DNA of 64,000 nucleotides from NCBI GenBank assembly GCA_026419775.2, contig JAOPGA020000947.1, positions 1 through 64,000 on the forward strand, given 5' to 3'. Shown here in pieces: positions 39,558-50,608 of the stretch. Made by a program: the position numbers and the translations under genes. Source of the DNA: Acrasis kona. Its lineage: Eukaryota > Heterolobosea > Eutetramitea > Acrasida > Acrasidae. The first letter of the stretch is position 1. Every line of letters begins with the position of its first letter. A model generated the notes under the pieces. It searched no databases, was not told where the DNA came from, and saw only the letters and a program-made list of their open reading frames with translations.

Positions 39558-40748
39558 TTACCTGTGGTCAAAATTCAAATAGTTTTTTGTAATCTCATAA
39601 ACACCAATCGATATGGCATGTGATGGAGTTGATTTCATGATGCTGGGCATAAAGCCTTTGAAGAAACCTCTTCTACCTTCCTTTTTCAGAATATCCTTAA
39701 AGATACTAAACATGTTACCAGGGGTTCCCATCATCATTCTTGTTTTTATGACCTGCATTGGATAGATAATGAGATGCGTCCCCGTCGAGCTTATTGCACT
39801 TCCTGCGCTTATTACAAATGGGTTCGGTGATTCGTTTCTAGCATACAAGAGCTTTTTTATTAATTCATAACTCATTAAATTCAAGCCACTGTGTGGAATA
39901 CTAATCGTTAATTGAACAGACAAACCCCTATAAAAAGGTTTGAGACCACCTTCTCCTTGAAAAACCTTCTTCAGGACATCGCGTATACCAGAGTATTTTG
40001 ATTTATCAGTGCCCGCCAGTCGGGTTTTGATAACATCAAGAGGAAACATCACTGTATGGGTCGCAACCCCACTCATGGAACCACAGGCGAATAGTTGCCA
40101 AGGTTTTAAATCATAGTCACGCTTTGCGAACAATCTTTTTGATGTCTCAAATACAGTGTATTTGAAAGCCTTCTCCGGTGCAACCTTTAGAACGTTTGCA
40201 CCGTTTCCACGCCAGAATCCTAGAATACCGTCTTTTTGGTATATGGAAGACAAACCTTGGATAATGGTTGGAGGATTGGACCTGTTGATTTGAAATAAAA
40301 TTTTTAAGCGTTCAAAAGGTGCTGTTGATGTGCGTGAAACTCCACCAACCACTGCACCTGCAATCAATGGTTTAATAATGTGACTTGACCAATGTTCAAC
40401 AGGTTTCTCTGCCTCGCTACTCACGAGTTTTCTTTCTAAAGTATTACTGGAGTCAAAAAAACATTTCCATTCATCATAGCTTATTTTTGATGTATCTTCG
40501 TATATTTTATTTATTAAAACAGTGTCTACATCACTGTGTGTGAAGCCCAAATCACGAATCCTTTGTATTAACTGCTCCTTGCTTATGCTCCCATCGATTG
40601 CTGAGTGAAATAAGTGCTTCAGTTCGGAGTCGAGCTTTGACCCATCAGAAGACATATTTTTTGTAACAGATTCACTGACATTTACAATTCCAAAACACGT
40701 GTGATGACACGTAGCCAACAAGTTCTTGTGTCTCTTATTGACAAACAT
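39558..40748 (-). CDS. Mitochondrial carrier with N-terminal EF-hand-like region (SCaMC/APC type)
   Basis: One exon, 396 residues; a second start, MSSDGSKLDSE, about 30 residues in is possible. Residues about 35-100 show helix pairs typical of EF-hand pairs (HLFHSAIDGSISKEQLIQRI and IYEDTSKISYDEWKCFF), though the calcium ligands look degenerate. Three carrier repeats follow, each with the PX(D/E)XX(K/R) signature: APFERLKI, FPLDVIKTRL and YPMQVIKTRM, plus FWRGNGANVLKVAPEKAFKY and FFKGFMPS. The order matches ATP-Mg/phosphate carriers of the inner mitochondrial membrane, regulated by calcium. Loss of calcium ligands in this copy may relax that control; substrate is inferred from architecture and the GNGANVLK block. 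Confidence 0.85.
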   Translation of the reverse strand: MFVNKRHKNLLATCHHTCFGIVNVSESVTKNMSSDGSKLDSELKHLFHSAIDGSISKEQLIQRIRDLGFTHSDVDTVLINKIYEDTSKISYDEWKCFFDSSNTLERKLVSSEAEKPVEHWSSHIIKPLIAGAVVGGVSRTSTAPFERLKILFQINRSNPPTIIQGLSSIYQKDGILGFWRGNGANVLKVAPEKAFKYTVFETSKRLFAKRDYDLKPWQLFACGSMSGVATHTVMFPLDVIKTRLAGTDKSKYSGIRDVLKKVFQGEGGLKPFYRGLSVQLTISIPHSGLNLMSYELIKKLLYARNESPNPFVISAGSAISSTGTHLIIYPMQVIKTRMMMGTPGNMFSIFKDILKKEGRRGFFKGFMPSIMKSTPSHAISIGVYEITKNYLNFDHR

Positions 40749-40763
40749 ATAAATAAAGTAGTT

Positions 40764-41436
40764 TTAATTTATTTCATCTTCAGCACTATAATCTTGATCT
40801 CTTCTCGCCTTAATGTACGTACTTGGTAGAACCATACTTGTTGTTTTGGGATGAATTTGGTCAAACATTAGTCCAGCATTAGGTACAATGTTCCAGTTAA
40901 GTTTAAATGTAACATTTTGGTTACGGAGGTTGAATCCGTCGTCAAGCAGAATATACTTGCACTTCAAGTCTTCAAGATCCAAAACACCTTTAGTATGGTA
41001 AATTGGCCTCCTTCTTAATTGACCATGTTTTTTTGCCTCTTTACGAGTATGATTTAATTCCTCCCTCTCAACAATTGTATCCCACAACACAACTTGATTA
41101 ATTTCATTCCTTTGAGTTTTGTATTCTGCACTCAAATAAACGTATACCATCTTCAAGTTCCAATGAAATAACGGTTTGAGATCTGTCTTTAGGTCAAAAT
41201 AAAATAATGCACCATCACCTCCCACACGTCTGTATTGATGTCTAACGATCGATTAATCATAATTGAACTCAAAATATTTACAATTTAACAAGAGAATTTG
41301 CCGTAAGTGTGACGTCGAGTATGCTGGAGGGTGGGGTAAGAATATACGAGCTTAGTGCCAATACAATTACCAAACCACCTAGTACGGACGTACTATAAGA
41401 ACCAATGGTGCTGGCGCGACTCTTCCACGAAAACAT
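40764..41436 (-). CDS. SPCS3: Signal peptidase complex subunit 3
   Basis: Exons 41436-41282 and 41241-40764 with a 40-nt intron encode 210 residues. Exon 1 supplies the N-terminal membrane anchor (GGLVIVLALSSYIL). Exon 2 carries the family core: FDLKTDLKPLFHWNLKMVYV, YLSAEYKTQRNEINQVVLWD, KYILLDDGFNLRNQNVTFKL and NWNIVPNAGLMF. SPCS3/Spc3 is a type II ER membrane protein essential for signal-peptidase activity. Compared with the yeast and human forms, a 25-residue insertion (about 120-145, Lys/Arg/His-rich) sits between the DTIVE and DLKCKYILL blocks. It lies 15 bases from the carrier start, both on the minus strand. Confidence 0.9.
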
Positions 41437-41478
41437 GTTACAATTTGTTCGGTAAACTGGTGATTACAAAAGTTATTT

Positions 41479-43052
41479 TTATTGTCTCTTTTTCAAATTC
41501 ACAGAAAAGTTATCATCCATGCACATGATTGGTGTGCCCATTTGTGTCTTGTATTGGTAGCCCTCAGTTAACTGCACTTCATACTTCATCAAGAGTTTTA
41601 CAAGGAACAACTTTTGTTCAATCAAACTAAAGTTATTTCCGATACAAACCCGAAGACCTGCACTGAAAGGTACATGAGCGAATCTATGAATCTTTTTTCC
41701 TTCGGCTCCCAAGAATCTCTCCGGTCTGAAATCTTCGACATCAGCTCCATAGTAGACGTCAGAATGATGTACGGTGTAAATGCTCGGCGAGATCATTGTT
41801 CCTTTTGGAATGCGGTAACCACACAATGTTGTATCTTCGGCTGCAATTTTACCGGTCACTCCAGTTGCTGGTGGATGGAATCTCATTGTTTCCTTCACAA
41901 ATGCATCCAAGTACTCCATGTTCAATAATAGTTCCATCGTCAAATTGTTAATGTCTCCGTTCAATGTGTCCTTGATCTCTTGGTAAAGTTTTTGTTGAAT
42001 TTGTGGTTTTTCTCCAAGTCTGTAAAATTCAAAGCCTAATGAAGAGGCAGTGGTCTGTTTGATGTTATTCGTCATGAAAATGTACAAATGCTTACTTCGT
42101 GGCCGGCAACAAAGAACACTACAATGTTATCTCTCAAGCTCTTCATGGACAACTTTGCACCTGACTCATCATCTTGAGAAAGCAACATGAGATCCAAAAG
42201 TGTTTGTGGGTCGTCTTCTTTGACTTCTCCGTTCTTGTGCTTGTTTTGTGTCTTTTCAATAATGTCAAATACGAACTTATCAAATCTATCCAAGTGTTGA
42301 TTAAAGTCGCGATTGCTCTTTGTCGGAAGGGTTGCCAAGAAACTAAACAAAATTTTTAATGGTTGGAAAGATGTCTTCATCAAGAACAAGTAGCTATCAA
42401 TCACAGCATCAAGTCTTCCGTCTTGTGCTCCAAAATCTTGTCCTAGAACTGTCATGCCAAGGATGTCAATTGTCATGTTTGTCATGTGGGTGGGAATGTT
42501 AACGGGTCCTGTTTCAGCGTCTTTTTCTAGATTATCCAAGCATTTGTCAATGTGAGAGTCAAAGGCTTTGTAGAATTTGCTCATGTCGTAAAAAGCGGGA
42601 TTGATGATGTGCCTTTGTGTCCTCCATTCTTCTCCTTCAGTGAAAACTAAATTCCTTCCTAGGAATCTAGATATCAAACCACGTTCGCTGGCCAAAAACA
42701 AGGGAAATTTAGGGAATGTTTTTGGGTTTAGTAGCACTGTCTTCATTGCCTCTGGATCCACAACGTTGATGTTGTCAAAAGTGCCGAAGAACGAATGGTA
42801 TATGCCATTATCTCTGCCAATTTTGTTGTACCTGTTAAACACTAACATTGATTGATGCTCTTTTTGCTTCAGGAATGGATTGATAAAAAAGCTATAGAAC
42901 ATGTCCAATAAGCCTGCTGATGGCATGGTGTCATGTTTCGCAATCTTGGAGACCTTCTTGAACCTGTTTCTAGCTCTGTGGTCAATAACCTTTACTGCAA
43001 TAAAGGCAAGTATGGGTATCACAAGAACTAGGGCTGCAATTACCTGAATCAT
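41479..43052 (-). CDS. Cytochrome P450
   Basis: Exons 43052-42096 and 42054-41479 with a 41-nt intron that interrupts the I-helix motif give 510 residues. The N terminus is a membrane anchor (VIAALVLVIPILAFIAVKVI). Landmarks: WRTQRHIINPAF (C helix), AGHETT restored by splicing, KETMR (ExxR), FRPERF, and the heme loop FSAGLRVCIGN with the ligating cysteine. This resembles CYP3/CYP4/CYP5-clan enzymes working on lipids or xenobiotics in the ER. Substrate unknown. The frame is open another 42 codons upstream to 43178, but the anchor right after the ATG at 43052 makes this start more likely. Confidence 0.92.
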
Positions 43053-43360
43053 TTTTAAATGCCTTTTCGCATTCCCGTTGAATATTTCTATACACGATTC
43101 CTCGCCGCGTTTCCGCAACCTTACAATAAAATACAAAACAACAAAATAGGGCTGTTCAGTAGCTTGTAGATGGTGCACTTTTTAGCCATCATCCGTCAAA
43201 ACACAATTGCTTTTACTTGTAACAAAAGGTTTCTTTACATTACGGTGACTAAATATTAATTTATTATTATAGAAATACTTTCTAATATTTGCACTTTTTC
43301 CATGCGACTTGTGCAATCTGCTTGCACGGAACATCTCAAACGTTCCAAAAGAATATTAAA

Positions 43361-46300
43361 CTATCTTTTGTCGAATATCTTTGCAATGGCTTTCATATTA
43401 TCAATTCCCTCAACGAACTTGTGTGTCAAAAGTGTTTGTGCAGTTGGTCTTTTTTTCCAATCTACTATCCAACAGGAATTTAAGAAGTCAACACAGGTCT
43501 GACTAAAGTTATGACTTTGAGGTATGGGTGGATGTCCGTCCTTTACCATTCTGTACATTGCGGCTACTTGATTCAAATCATGATATGGCCTCACTCCAAA
43601 CATCATTTCGAACATCGCGCATCCTAAACTCCAAATATCCGCTTGATAAGAATAGGGCACGACTTGGATAACCTCTGGGGCACTATAGTACGGTGTTCCT
43701 ACACATGAAGATCTCATACTCTCAATATTCAAAAGCTGAGCACTAACTCCAAAGTCAGTAATTTTAACTTGTCCATTCTTCATCACAAGCACATTCTATG
43801 TATGTTAATTTGTAAGAAATAAAAACTACTTACGCCAGGTTTTAAATCTCTGTGGATAACTTTCTTTGAATGCAGATACATTAGGCCCTTGAGCACTTGT
43901 ATCACAACAGAAGCAATTTGATCCTCAGTTAAAGCTCCTTGATTTTTTATTATTTGTTCCAATGAACCGCCATCTACGTACTCCAAAACAATTGAATACT
44001 CTTTTAAGGCGCTAGAATATTTACAACCCATGTATTTAACAAGGTTGACATGGGATAGTTGCCTCAATATATCAACCTCTAACTTTATAAATTTTTTTGA
44101 GAACTTTCCAGCCTTTACTGGCACCTTTTTGATTGCCACCACCTCACCAGTATCTGTAATCTGTCCTCTATAAACTTTTCCATGTCCGCCAGTTCCGAGA
44201 ACATGGTCCAATTCTACTACTAGCTGTTTTAATCTTTTTCTTCTTTTTCTCTCTTCGTCGTCAATATCATCATCGTCTCGCCTTAACCTTGGAGATGGTG
44301 AAAAAACGGTTTTGATTTCATTCTCGCTCTGTTTTCTTTCTATGATATAAGGCCTGAATGTTTTGATTTCTGGCTCTTCGTCGGACTCGACATCATCTTC
44401 CTCTCCTTTTAACTTCTTTTGGTGTTGAGAAATTTTATCTTTCTTAACTTGTTCGGAGTACTCGAGTTCATCTTTCAAATGTTGGAGCAACTGGTTGACG
44501 CATTGTGACTGTTTTATTTTTTTATGAGGTGCTTTCAAGTCTAACGGTTTTAGAACTGAATTTGGTGATTTTGGAGGTTTGACAGCAGCTTCAGATAACT
44601 TGTGGGTTGGAGAATTTCCAGGAGAGACTCTGCTCGAAAAAGCTTCTACATGATCTAGCTCGAAACTGTTCATCATGTCCTCTTTTTCGGCATCCATCCG
44701 CATCATAACTGCTTCTTCGTCTTCATTATTGACCATATCGTCACCATCATCAAGTATTACATCATCAGAGTCATCCATAGTGTCTTTGTTCCTTTTAAAT
44801 TCCTTCGACCAGTCTATAGGGGTGTTGTTTCTAGGAAGACCCTTCGAGCTACTTTTGTTGGTACTATTGCTTGTGCTTATATTTCCTCTTGTGCTTTTAG
44901 GAAGAGGGGCTAGTTTAGGTGATATGGATAATTTTCTGTCTGAATCCCTTAACCTCTTATCATCTGGTGTAATAGGCATGACAAAAGAAGATTTGCGTAG
45001 ATACTCTGCTGCACTCCTCATTTCTCTCTCTTCTTCTTGATCATTAATAAAGGCTTGTTTTGGAGTTTTCATTCCTCCAGTAACAAAAAACCCTTCTGTA
45101 TCTCCAGGTATTTGAACATCATTAAGAATTACAACTTCAATGTCATCAGTTTCATACCCGTCCACTAAATCCGTATCTATTGCAGACGGCGCTTCGTCGT
45201 CTTCTTCTTCGAAATCTTCTTCCTCGCTGTCACTTGCTACACTCAAGTATGATCTGCTCCTTGTTAGTTGGCTAACTGGTTTAATGGCCATTCTGCTTTT
45301 CCAACGTGCAATCTCCTCGGTTAGTTTTTCTTTTTCGTACTCTCTATCATAAGAACGGTGGGTATCTAGATTAGCCAAGCTATCCATAACCTTATCTACC
45401 ATATTCTCTGCCGCTGCAACTGGATCTACATTAGCTATTGCCTTCAAAGTCTTTGCATTGATGACGGTGTCTTGACGTAGCTTGACTCTTCGGTACTCCT
45501 CGTCAAATCGAAGAATTTCAATCTCTATATCTTCTCCTTGAACAACAGTCAACACAACACCATTTTCGTCGTTTCTGTTTTTGATGTATTGCTCTCTTTC
45601 TTTCTTGTATTCTGACCAGCTCAACAAATTTAGAGCCATAATCTTTCTGTAGTATTTCAACCTTCTTCTTCGCTTCTTTAACTCCTCAAGAGATAGCATC
45701 AGTTCTGCAGCTTGACCCTCATTCCAAGTTCTTCTTCGAGGTCTTGATTGCTCACCTTCTTCCTCGATAGTTTTTATTTGCTTTTGTATAGAGCCTAGTT
45801 CGACTTTAATTTCAAAATAATTTAATGTGATGTCGGAATCTTTTTCAAATTTTATGGGCTTATTTCGCGTATCAGTTCTGTTCGGAAACATCTCCGCTAA
45901 ACTAATAGACTTTGCAGCTTCTCTTCTACTTTTTTCAGAGAAATCTAAAATAAGTGGTTCCTTGTTTACTGAACGCGACCTTGTTCTGGGTGCATGCATC
46001 TGAAACTCGTTTGCGCTCGAATTATCCAAGTGTGAAATTTTATACGTTGCATCATCTTTTCTATGTGGAGATGATATGCCCATTGCAGAAGATGAACGAT
46101 TCCTTGCTGAGTTTAGCTGAGACAACGGAAGCTGATTAGTTGGCTTCTTCACCTGAACAATTGTATCTTGTACAATAGAATATACGTTAGGTTGTACTAT
46201 AGGAGAACGTGGAGGCTTGAGTTTACGTTGAGTGTGTGGAGGACTGACTCGATTTTCGTCCTCTATCTCAGTTCGTTTGACTTCATTGAGAACTGGTAGA

Positions 46301-46538
46301 TTTTTCTTCGTACCATCTATAGGTTGTTCAGAAGTTTTTTTTGAAAGTACAGGATGTTGGTTCGTTATAGCACCTTTGTCTGCTGGTGGGCTTCTTAGAT
46401 TGAATTCGAACAATTTTACCTTAGACCTTACCCCATTACCTGACTCCCTTAAGTGACCATTACCAATCCTTTTAGCTGCAATACTTTAGGTTACTATCAT
46501 AATAAATACTTACGTTGAAGCTCAATGGTTTGGCTCAT
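43361..46538 (-). CDS. STE/MAP3K-like protein kinase with long disordered N terminus
   Basis: Exons 46538-46514, 46475-43834 and 43795-43361 (two 38-nt introns) give 1033 residues. The first 750 residues are charged and mostly disordered, with a helical patch at about 220-300 (EELKKRRRRLKYYRKIMALN) and acidic clusters. The C-terminal kinase has VLGTGGHGKVYRGQI, VAIKKVPV, HVNLVKYMGC, IVLEYVDGGSLEQII, HRDLKPGN (split by intron 2), DFGVSAQLL, GTPYYSAPEVI and DIWSLGCAMFEM. The TGGHGKVYRG loop and LEYVDGGSL fit the MAP3K/Cdc15/SepH branch. It is head-to-head with a kelch/coiled-coil gene, 128 bases between starts. The first exon codes for only eight full codons. Confidence 0.85.
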
Positions 46539-46666
46539 AGAGTGCCGAAACTGTGTTCAACTTCTAATCCCTGTTCAAACTCAGGGTGAGTAAATTTGTC
46601 GTAATACTGGTTGATTGAGTAGGAGATTGTTTTTGATTACCGCCATTACAAATAGTAACGGATACC

Positions 46667-49225
46667 ATGCTGAGGTCCAGTGGTGCTCCACGTTCTTCAC
46701 CAAGGAACTTGTCACCATCGGTCAGGAGATCTCCAGCAAACAAAGCTGCAATACCAAGACAGACTAATTCACCAAAGGATTCTCCCAGAAATCCCAACTA
46801 CGAAGGAAAGTTATCTTGGGAGAAAGTTTCCCCTTTTTCGCAACAAGCTGCACCAAAAAAAAGAAAAGGTCATACACTGTTATCTTACCGAAATAAACTG
46901 TATTTATTTGGAGGGTTTAGTGGTACTGTTAATGGAGACTTTTGGATGTACAACCCGGAAACAACAAAATGGAAGCGGATAGACATAAACGGAATAGTAC
47001 CATGTAAAAGAACTGGTCATAGTGCATGTTTATATGGTTCGAAGATGCTTGTATTTGGAGGTGATAGTGGGGGAAATGAGATACTTAACGACTTATGGGA
47101 GATTGATTTATCACAGACTAATTTGACGTGGAATCGGTTATATCCCTACGAAGACTACCCCATTCACCATGGAGCTCCAATGGATGGTCCGAGACCAAGA
47201 TACGCACACTCAACAGTGGTCATAAGAGATTCACTGGTGGTTTTTGGTGGATACGGTGGCATGTACTTGGACGAGTGTTGGCAGTATGATCTACTTAATG
47301 GAGAAGGATGGTCCAAAGTTACCTATAGGACTGGTTCGCCTGGAAGGAATAGACCAAGTAAACGATGCTACCACAGTGCGATATCACTTCCGAATGACGA
47401 TGCAATGGTGATTTTCGGTGGCAGCAACGGTCATTATTTAAATGACGCATGGTGGTTTCATCTACCTTCCCTTAAATGGAAGCAGGTCAAACCTTCAAAT
47501 CAAACGTTATACAAATTCAACCAAGGTCAAATGGGCTCTCCAAAGTCGAACACAAATGCCGATAATGAATCTATACCTGTTCTTAGATCCAAACATGCGT
47601 GTACCAGAGTTTTTGGAGATCACATGTTGGTCCACGGAGGAACAACAGGTTTGTTCAGAGAAACAGATTTATGGCTGTTAAGAGTGGCACCATTATCTCA
47701 ACAGGATAATTCACTTATAGCATATGGAGAGTGGGTCAGACTCGACTCTCCGATTACTCAGTCGCAGCCAGTACAGAGAGATTCGCATGCAGTAGTATCA
47801 CTTAATGACAGAGAACTCTACATGTTCGGAGGTAGCGGAAAAGGCACTTACTTCAATGATATGTGGAAAATGACAATTGATAGAAAAAGAGACACCATAA
47901 AACTACAAGGATCAGATGCAGCTACAATTTCACCTTCAAAAAGAGTTCAGTTCACTTCGCATTCAAACTCAGAAGAGTATGATGAAGAGGAGGAAGAAGC
48001 AGATTTTGATTTAGACCAACCTCAAAGAAATAGTTCAAACCAAAATAACCAAAAATATTTTAAAGAGTATCAGCGGCACATGTCTCCAAAACATGTACAG
48101 TACCTCAACAGCCAACAAAGCGCCAAGGTAATGAGGTCCGTAAAACCTCAGTACAATGCAGCCCCAAAAAATTCACTACAAAGAAATGCTACAAACATCA
48201 CAGAGCACCACGAATTGAATCAAAGCAATACTTCTGAAGATGATTGGTTTAATCAATTAAACGAGGGGTTAAAGAAGGAGGAAATTAAAAGAGAAACCGA
48301 GAGCAGGCGATCTCTGGTCAGAGGCGAGATCGCTCACGAAGAGAGAGCCAGAATGCAAGAGAGAGATTTAGACGACCCAACTTTCGAACCAATCATCTCC
48401 CAGAGCCAATATGTCGACAGAACACCTCATGAGATTGAAGTTGAGAGAGTTATTGAACTTTTAAAAGGTATCAATGAGAAAATAGCTTCATCATCAGAAA
48501 TTATATCGCCAAGAAAGAATAAGTCTACAGACAGCTCACTTGACGAAGTAGAAACTGTAGTTATAGAAAAAAGCCCGTCTAGGCAGCACACTACTCCCGT
48601 ATCTTCAAATCTCTCCAACAACAATCTAAACAAATCACTCTCAACCCCTTACCAAGAAACTCCATTGTTCTCATTCAACAAAAGTTCAAATGAAAAATCT
48701 CCTCAATTTTTGAACAACAACAAAAACACAAATCATGATTTTAATATTGGATTTGATTATGATGGCACAAACGATGTGAATACTCATAAAAAATTGGATA
48801 TTGGTTATGACTTCGATGATAGTCCTCAGCGCCACACTGAGGAGAGGAAGCAGCCCTCACAGAATGCAATCAATGTATTAGAAGACAAGTTAGAAAGAAA
48901 TCTCTCTAGAATAGAACGGTTACTTAAAGACAAAGAAGTGGACGACGATCTTTACAGGAAATCTTTGGAGATTAAAATAGTTCGATTAGAGGATGTAATG
49001 AAAAGACAAAGCGATGCTTTGGAGAGTGTATCTCAAGTTGTACATCGCGAAATTCACAGTAGAGTTGCTGGAGAACAAAGATCTCAAAACTATTACCAAC
49101 TGCTCTCGCAACAGATTGGATCACAGATACAGCTACAAACAAAACGCTTCCAAATGAGCGTCAGTCAGTTAAATGATGTTGTTACACGGCTCAACGAACG
49201 CACCCAGAAGAGCACAGCAAAATGA
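46667..49225 (+). CDS. Kelch-repeat protein with C-terminal coiled coil (Tea1-like layout)
   Basis: One exon, 852 residues. A basic Ser/Pro-rich N terminus is followed by six kelch blades at about 65-405 (LYLFGGFSGTVNGDFWMYN, KMLVFGGDSGGNEILNDLWE, LVVFGGYGGMYLDECWQYD, MVIFGGSNGHYLNDAWWF, MLVHGGTTGLFRETDLWL, LYMFGGSGKGTYFNDMWKM). A disordered, acidic and Asn-rich middle separates it from a C-terminal coiled coil at about 730-850 (NVLEDKLERNLSRIERLLKD, RLEDVMKRQSDALESVSQV). Kelch plus coiled coil is typical of cell-end markers and scaffolds such as Tea1 or Rab9 effectors; the specific role is not known. It shares a promoter region with the MAP3K-like kinase. Confidence 0.82.
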   Translation: MLRSSGAPRSSPRNLSPSVRRSPANKAAIPRQTNSPKDSPRNPNYEGKLSWEKVSPFSQQAAPKKRKGHTLLSYRNKLYLFGGFSGTVNGDFWMYNPETTKWKRIDINGIVPCKRTGHSACLYGSKMLVFGGDSGGNEILNDLWEIDLSQTNLTWNRLYPYEDYPIHHGAPMDGPRPRYAHSTVVIRDSLVVFGGYGGMYLDECWQYDLLNGEGWSKVTYRTGSPGRNRPSKRCYHSAISLPNDDAMVIFGGSNGHYLNDAWWFHLPSLKWKQVKPSNQTLYKFNQGQMGSPKSNTNADNESIPVLRSKHACTRVFGDHMLVHGGTTGLFRETDLWLLRVAPLSQQDNSLIAYGEWVRLDSPITQSQPVQRDSHAVVSLNDRELYMFGGSGKGTYFNDMWKMTIDRKRDTIKLQGSDAATISPSKRVQFTSHSNSEEYDEEEEEADFDLDQPQRNSSNQNNQKYFKEYQRHMSPKHVQYLNSQQSAKVMRSVKPQYNAAPKNSLQRNATNITEHHELNQSNTSEDDWFNQLNEGLKKEEIKRETESRRSLVRGEIAHEERARMQERDLDDPTFEPIISQSQYVDRTPHEIEVERVIELLKGINEKIASSSEIISPRKNKSTDSSLDEVETVVIEKSPSRQHTTPVSSNLSNNNLNKSLSTPYQETPLFSFNKSSNEKSPQFLNNNKNTNHDFNIGFDYDGTNDVNTHKKLDIGYDFDDSPQRHTEERKQPSQNAINVLEDKLERNLSRIERLLKDKEVDDDLYRKSLEIKIVRLEDVMKRQSDALESVSQVVHREIHSRVAGEQRSQNYYQLLSQQIGSQIQLQTKRFQMSVSQLNDVVTRLNERTQKSTAK

Positions 49226-49275
49226 AGAACATATATACTTACAACATTAAAATGTATTTATAATTTTGTTTTAGT

Positions 49276-50502
49276 TTAATTCTTTGGAATGATGGGGCTG
49301 CTCATACTGTCCAAATCCACAATTGGTGTTTCTTGAACATCTTCATGACTTTCAACCTTCTGTGTCTTGATCAATCGATTACTAACCCTCTCATCATACT
49401 CTTCTTCATCATCGTCACTGTCAACCATTACCTCATTCAATATTGATGACGAAAGATTTTGTCTGTTCAATTGCTTATAACGATTGTATAAAATGTACAC
49501 TATCGTGCTGGAAATCACGACCATTACAAATGCCAATAATATTGCAAGACCTCCAAGTTTAGAATTCATAAGAGAAACAGAAAGTAGAATAAAATCATAT
49601 AAACCATGAATAATGAAAGGTAACCAAATAACTCTTAGGAAATGAAAGCTCACGTCCCTTCCCTTGTTCCTCCAAAAGAACAAACCTATAAGACAACCAT
49701 TCAACACATGTATTGGCACCGCAGTTAAGATTCTCAAAATTGCAAGATAAATACCGGATTCTAATAAAGTGGAAAGAGTTTTACCACCATTTGTTTGAGA
49801 AAAATAATCTGCCAAGACATAGCCAACATTTTCAAAGGTGGCGAGACCTAATGCAGCCACCGCCGAATAAATCATCGCACTTTCAGGTCCAGAATGATAA
49901 AATACTTTATGCTTTTCTGTTCCCTCGTGACTCACTCTGTATGAGAGAATATACTTTGTAGTCTCTTCTACCATTGATGCAACAACAAAAGAATTGAAAA
50001 GAGCAGCAGCGACGGACACTATTCCTTGGCCCTTGGGCTGCATTAGCTCCTTGAGAGCGTTGATGTCTTTAGGATCGATGTATTGCGACCCTACTGCATA
50101 AACAGCGAAGCCATAGGCAACGCCTATGAGTAATTCAATTATGAACACAATCACAACGCTGAACACGCCTCCCCAAAACATTTCCAGTGAAAGCTCCATT
50201 GATAGTGTGTCTCTTTTAAAAATGTACAACCCAAAGAGTATCATCACCGCGGGGAAGCATGCCACCGAGGATAATACACCGGATATAGGGGACAATATAA
50301 ATAACGATAAAAGTATTGCGATAAAGGCGACGATCGTGAACCAAAAGCATATTCCGAGCCTCTTGTGGTTGTGCTCCAATACTGATTCCATTTGAAGTGG
50401 AGAGTCTTCGTCATCATAATCCTCATAATTGTTCACGGGAGATTGTGGACTTGCGTTCAACTGTGCATCAATGTGCACCGTGACCTCCTCGTTCTTTGAC
50501 AT
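49276..50502 (-). CDS. PrsW-like intramembrane metalloprotease family protein
   Basis: One exon, 408 residues, with about eight membrane segments flanked by polar N and C termini. The clan motifs are in place: VEETTKY (EExxK type, about residue 180), LATFENVGYV (FExxxY), VPIHVLNGCLIG (HxxxG/N) and IIHGLYDFIL (final HxxxD). PrsW is a bacterial site-1 protease that cleaves RsiW; it belongs to the ABI/CAAX-protease clan of glutamic/metallo intramembrane proteases. Eukaryotic members are poorly characterised, so substrate and compartment are unknown. The acidic C-terminal tail (DSDDDEEEYDE) is absent from bacterial forms. It converges with the kelch gene, ends about 50 bases apart. Confidence 0.75.
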   Translation of the reverse strand: MSKNEEVTVHIDAQLNASPQSPVNNYEDYDDEDSPLQMESVLEHNHKRLGICFWFTIVAFIAILLSLFILSPISGVLSSVACFPAVMILFGLYIFKRDTLSMELSLEMFWGGVFSVVIVFIIELLIGVAYGFAVYAVGSQYIDPKDINALKELMQPKGQGIVSVAAALFNSFVVASMVEETTKYILSYRVSHEGTEKHKVFYHSGPESAMIYSAVAALGLATFENVGYVLADYFSQTNGGKTLSTLLESGIYLAILRILTAVPIHVLNGCLIGLFFWRNKGRDVSFHFLRVIWLPFIIHGLYDFILLSVSLMNSKLGGLAILLAFVMVVISSTIVYILYNRYKQLNRQNLSSSILNEVMVDSDDDEEEYDERVSNRLIKTQKVESHEDVQETPIVDLDSMSSPIIPKN

Positions 50503-50608
50503 AAATTATGATTACAAAAGGTTGATGGATGAGAAGAACACCAGCAAAGTTACGTGAAGTTTAGGAACAAGTTTATATTTTACAGTTATACACAAAATTA
50601 GGCACTAT

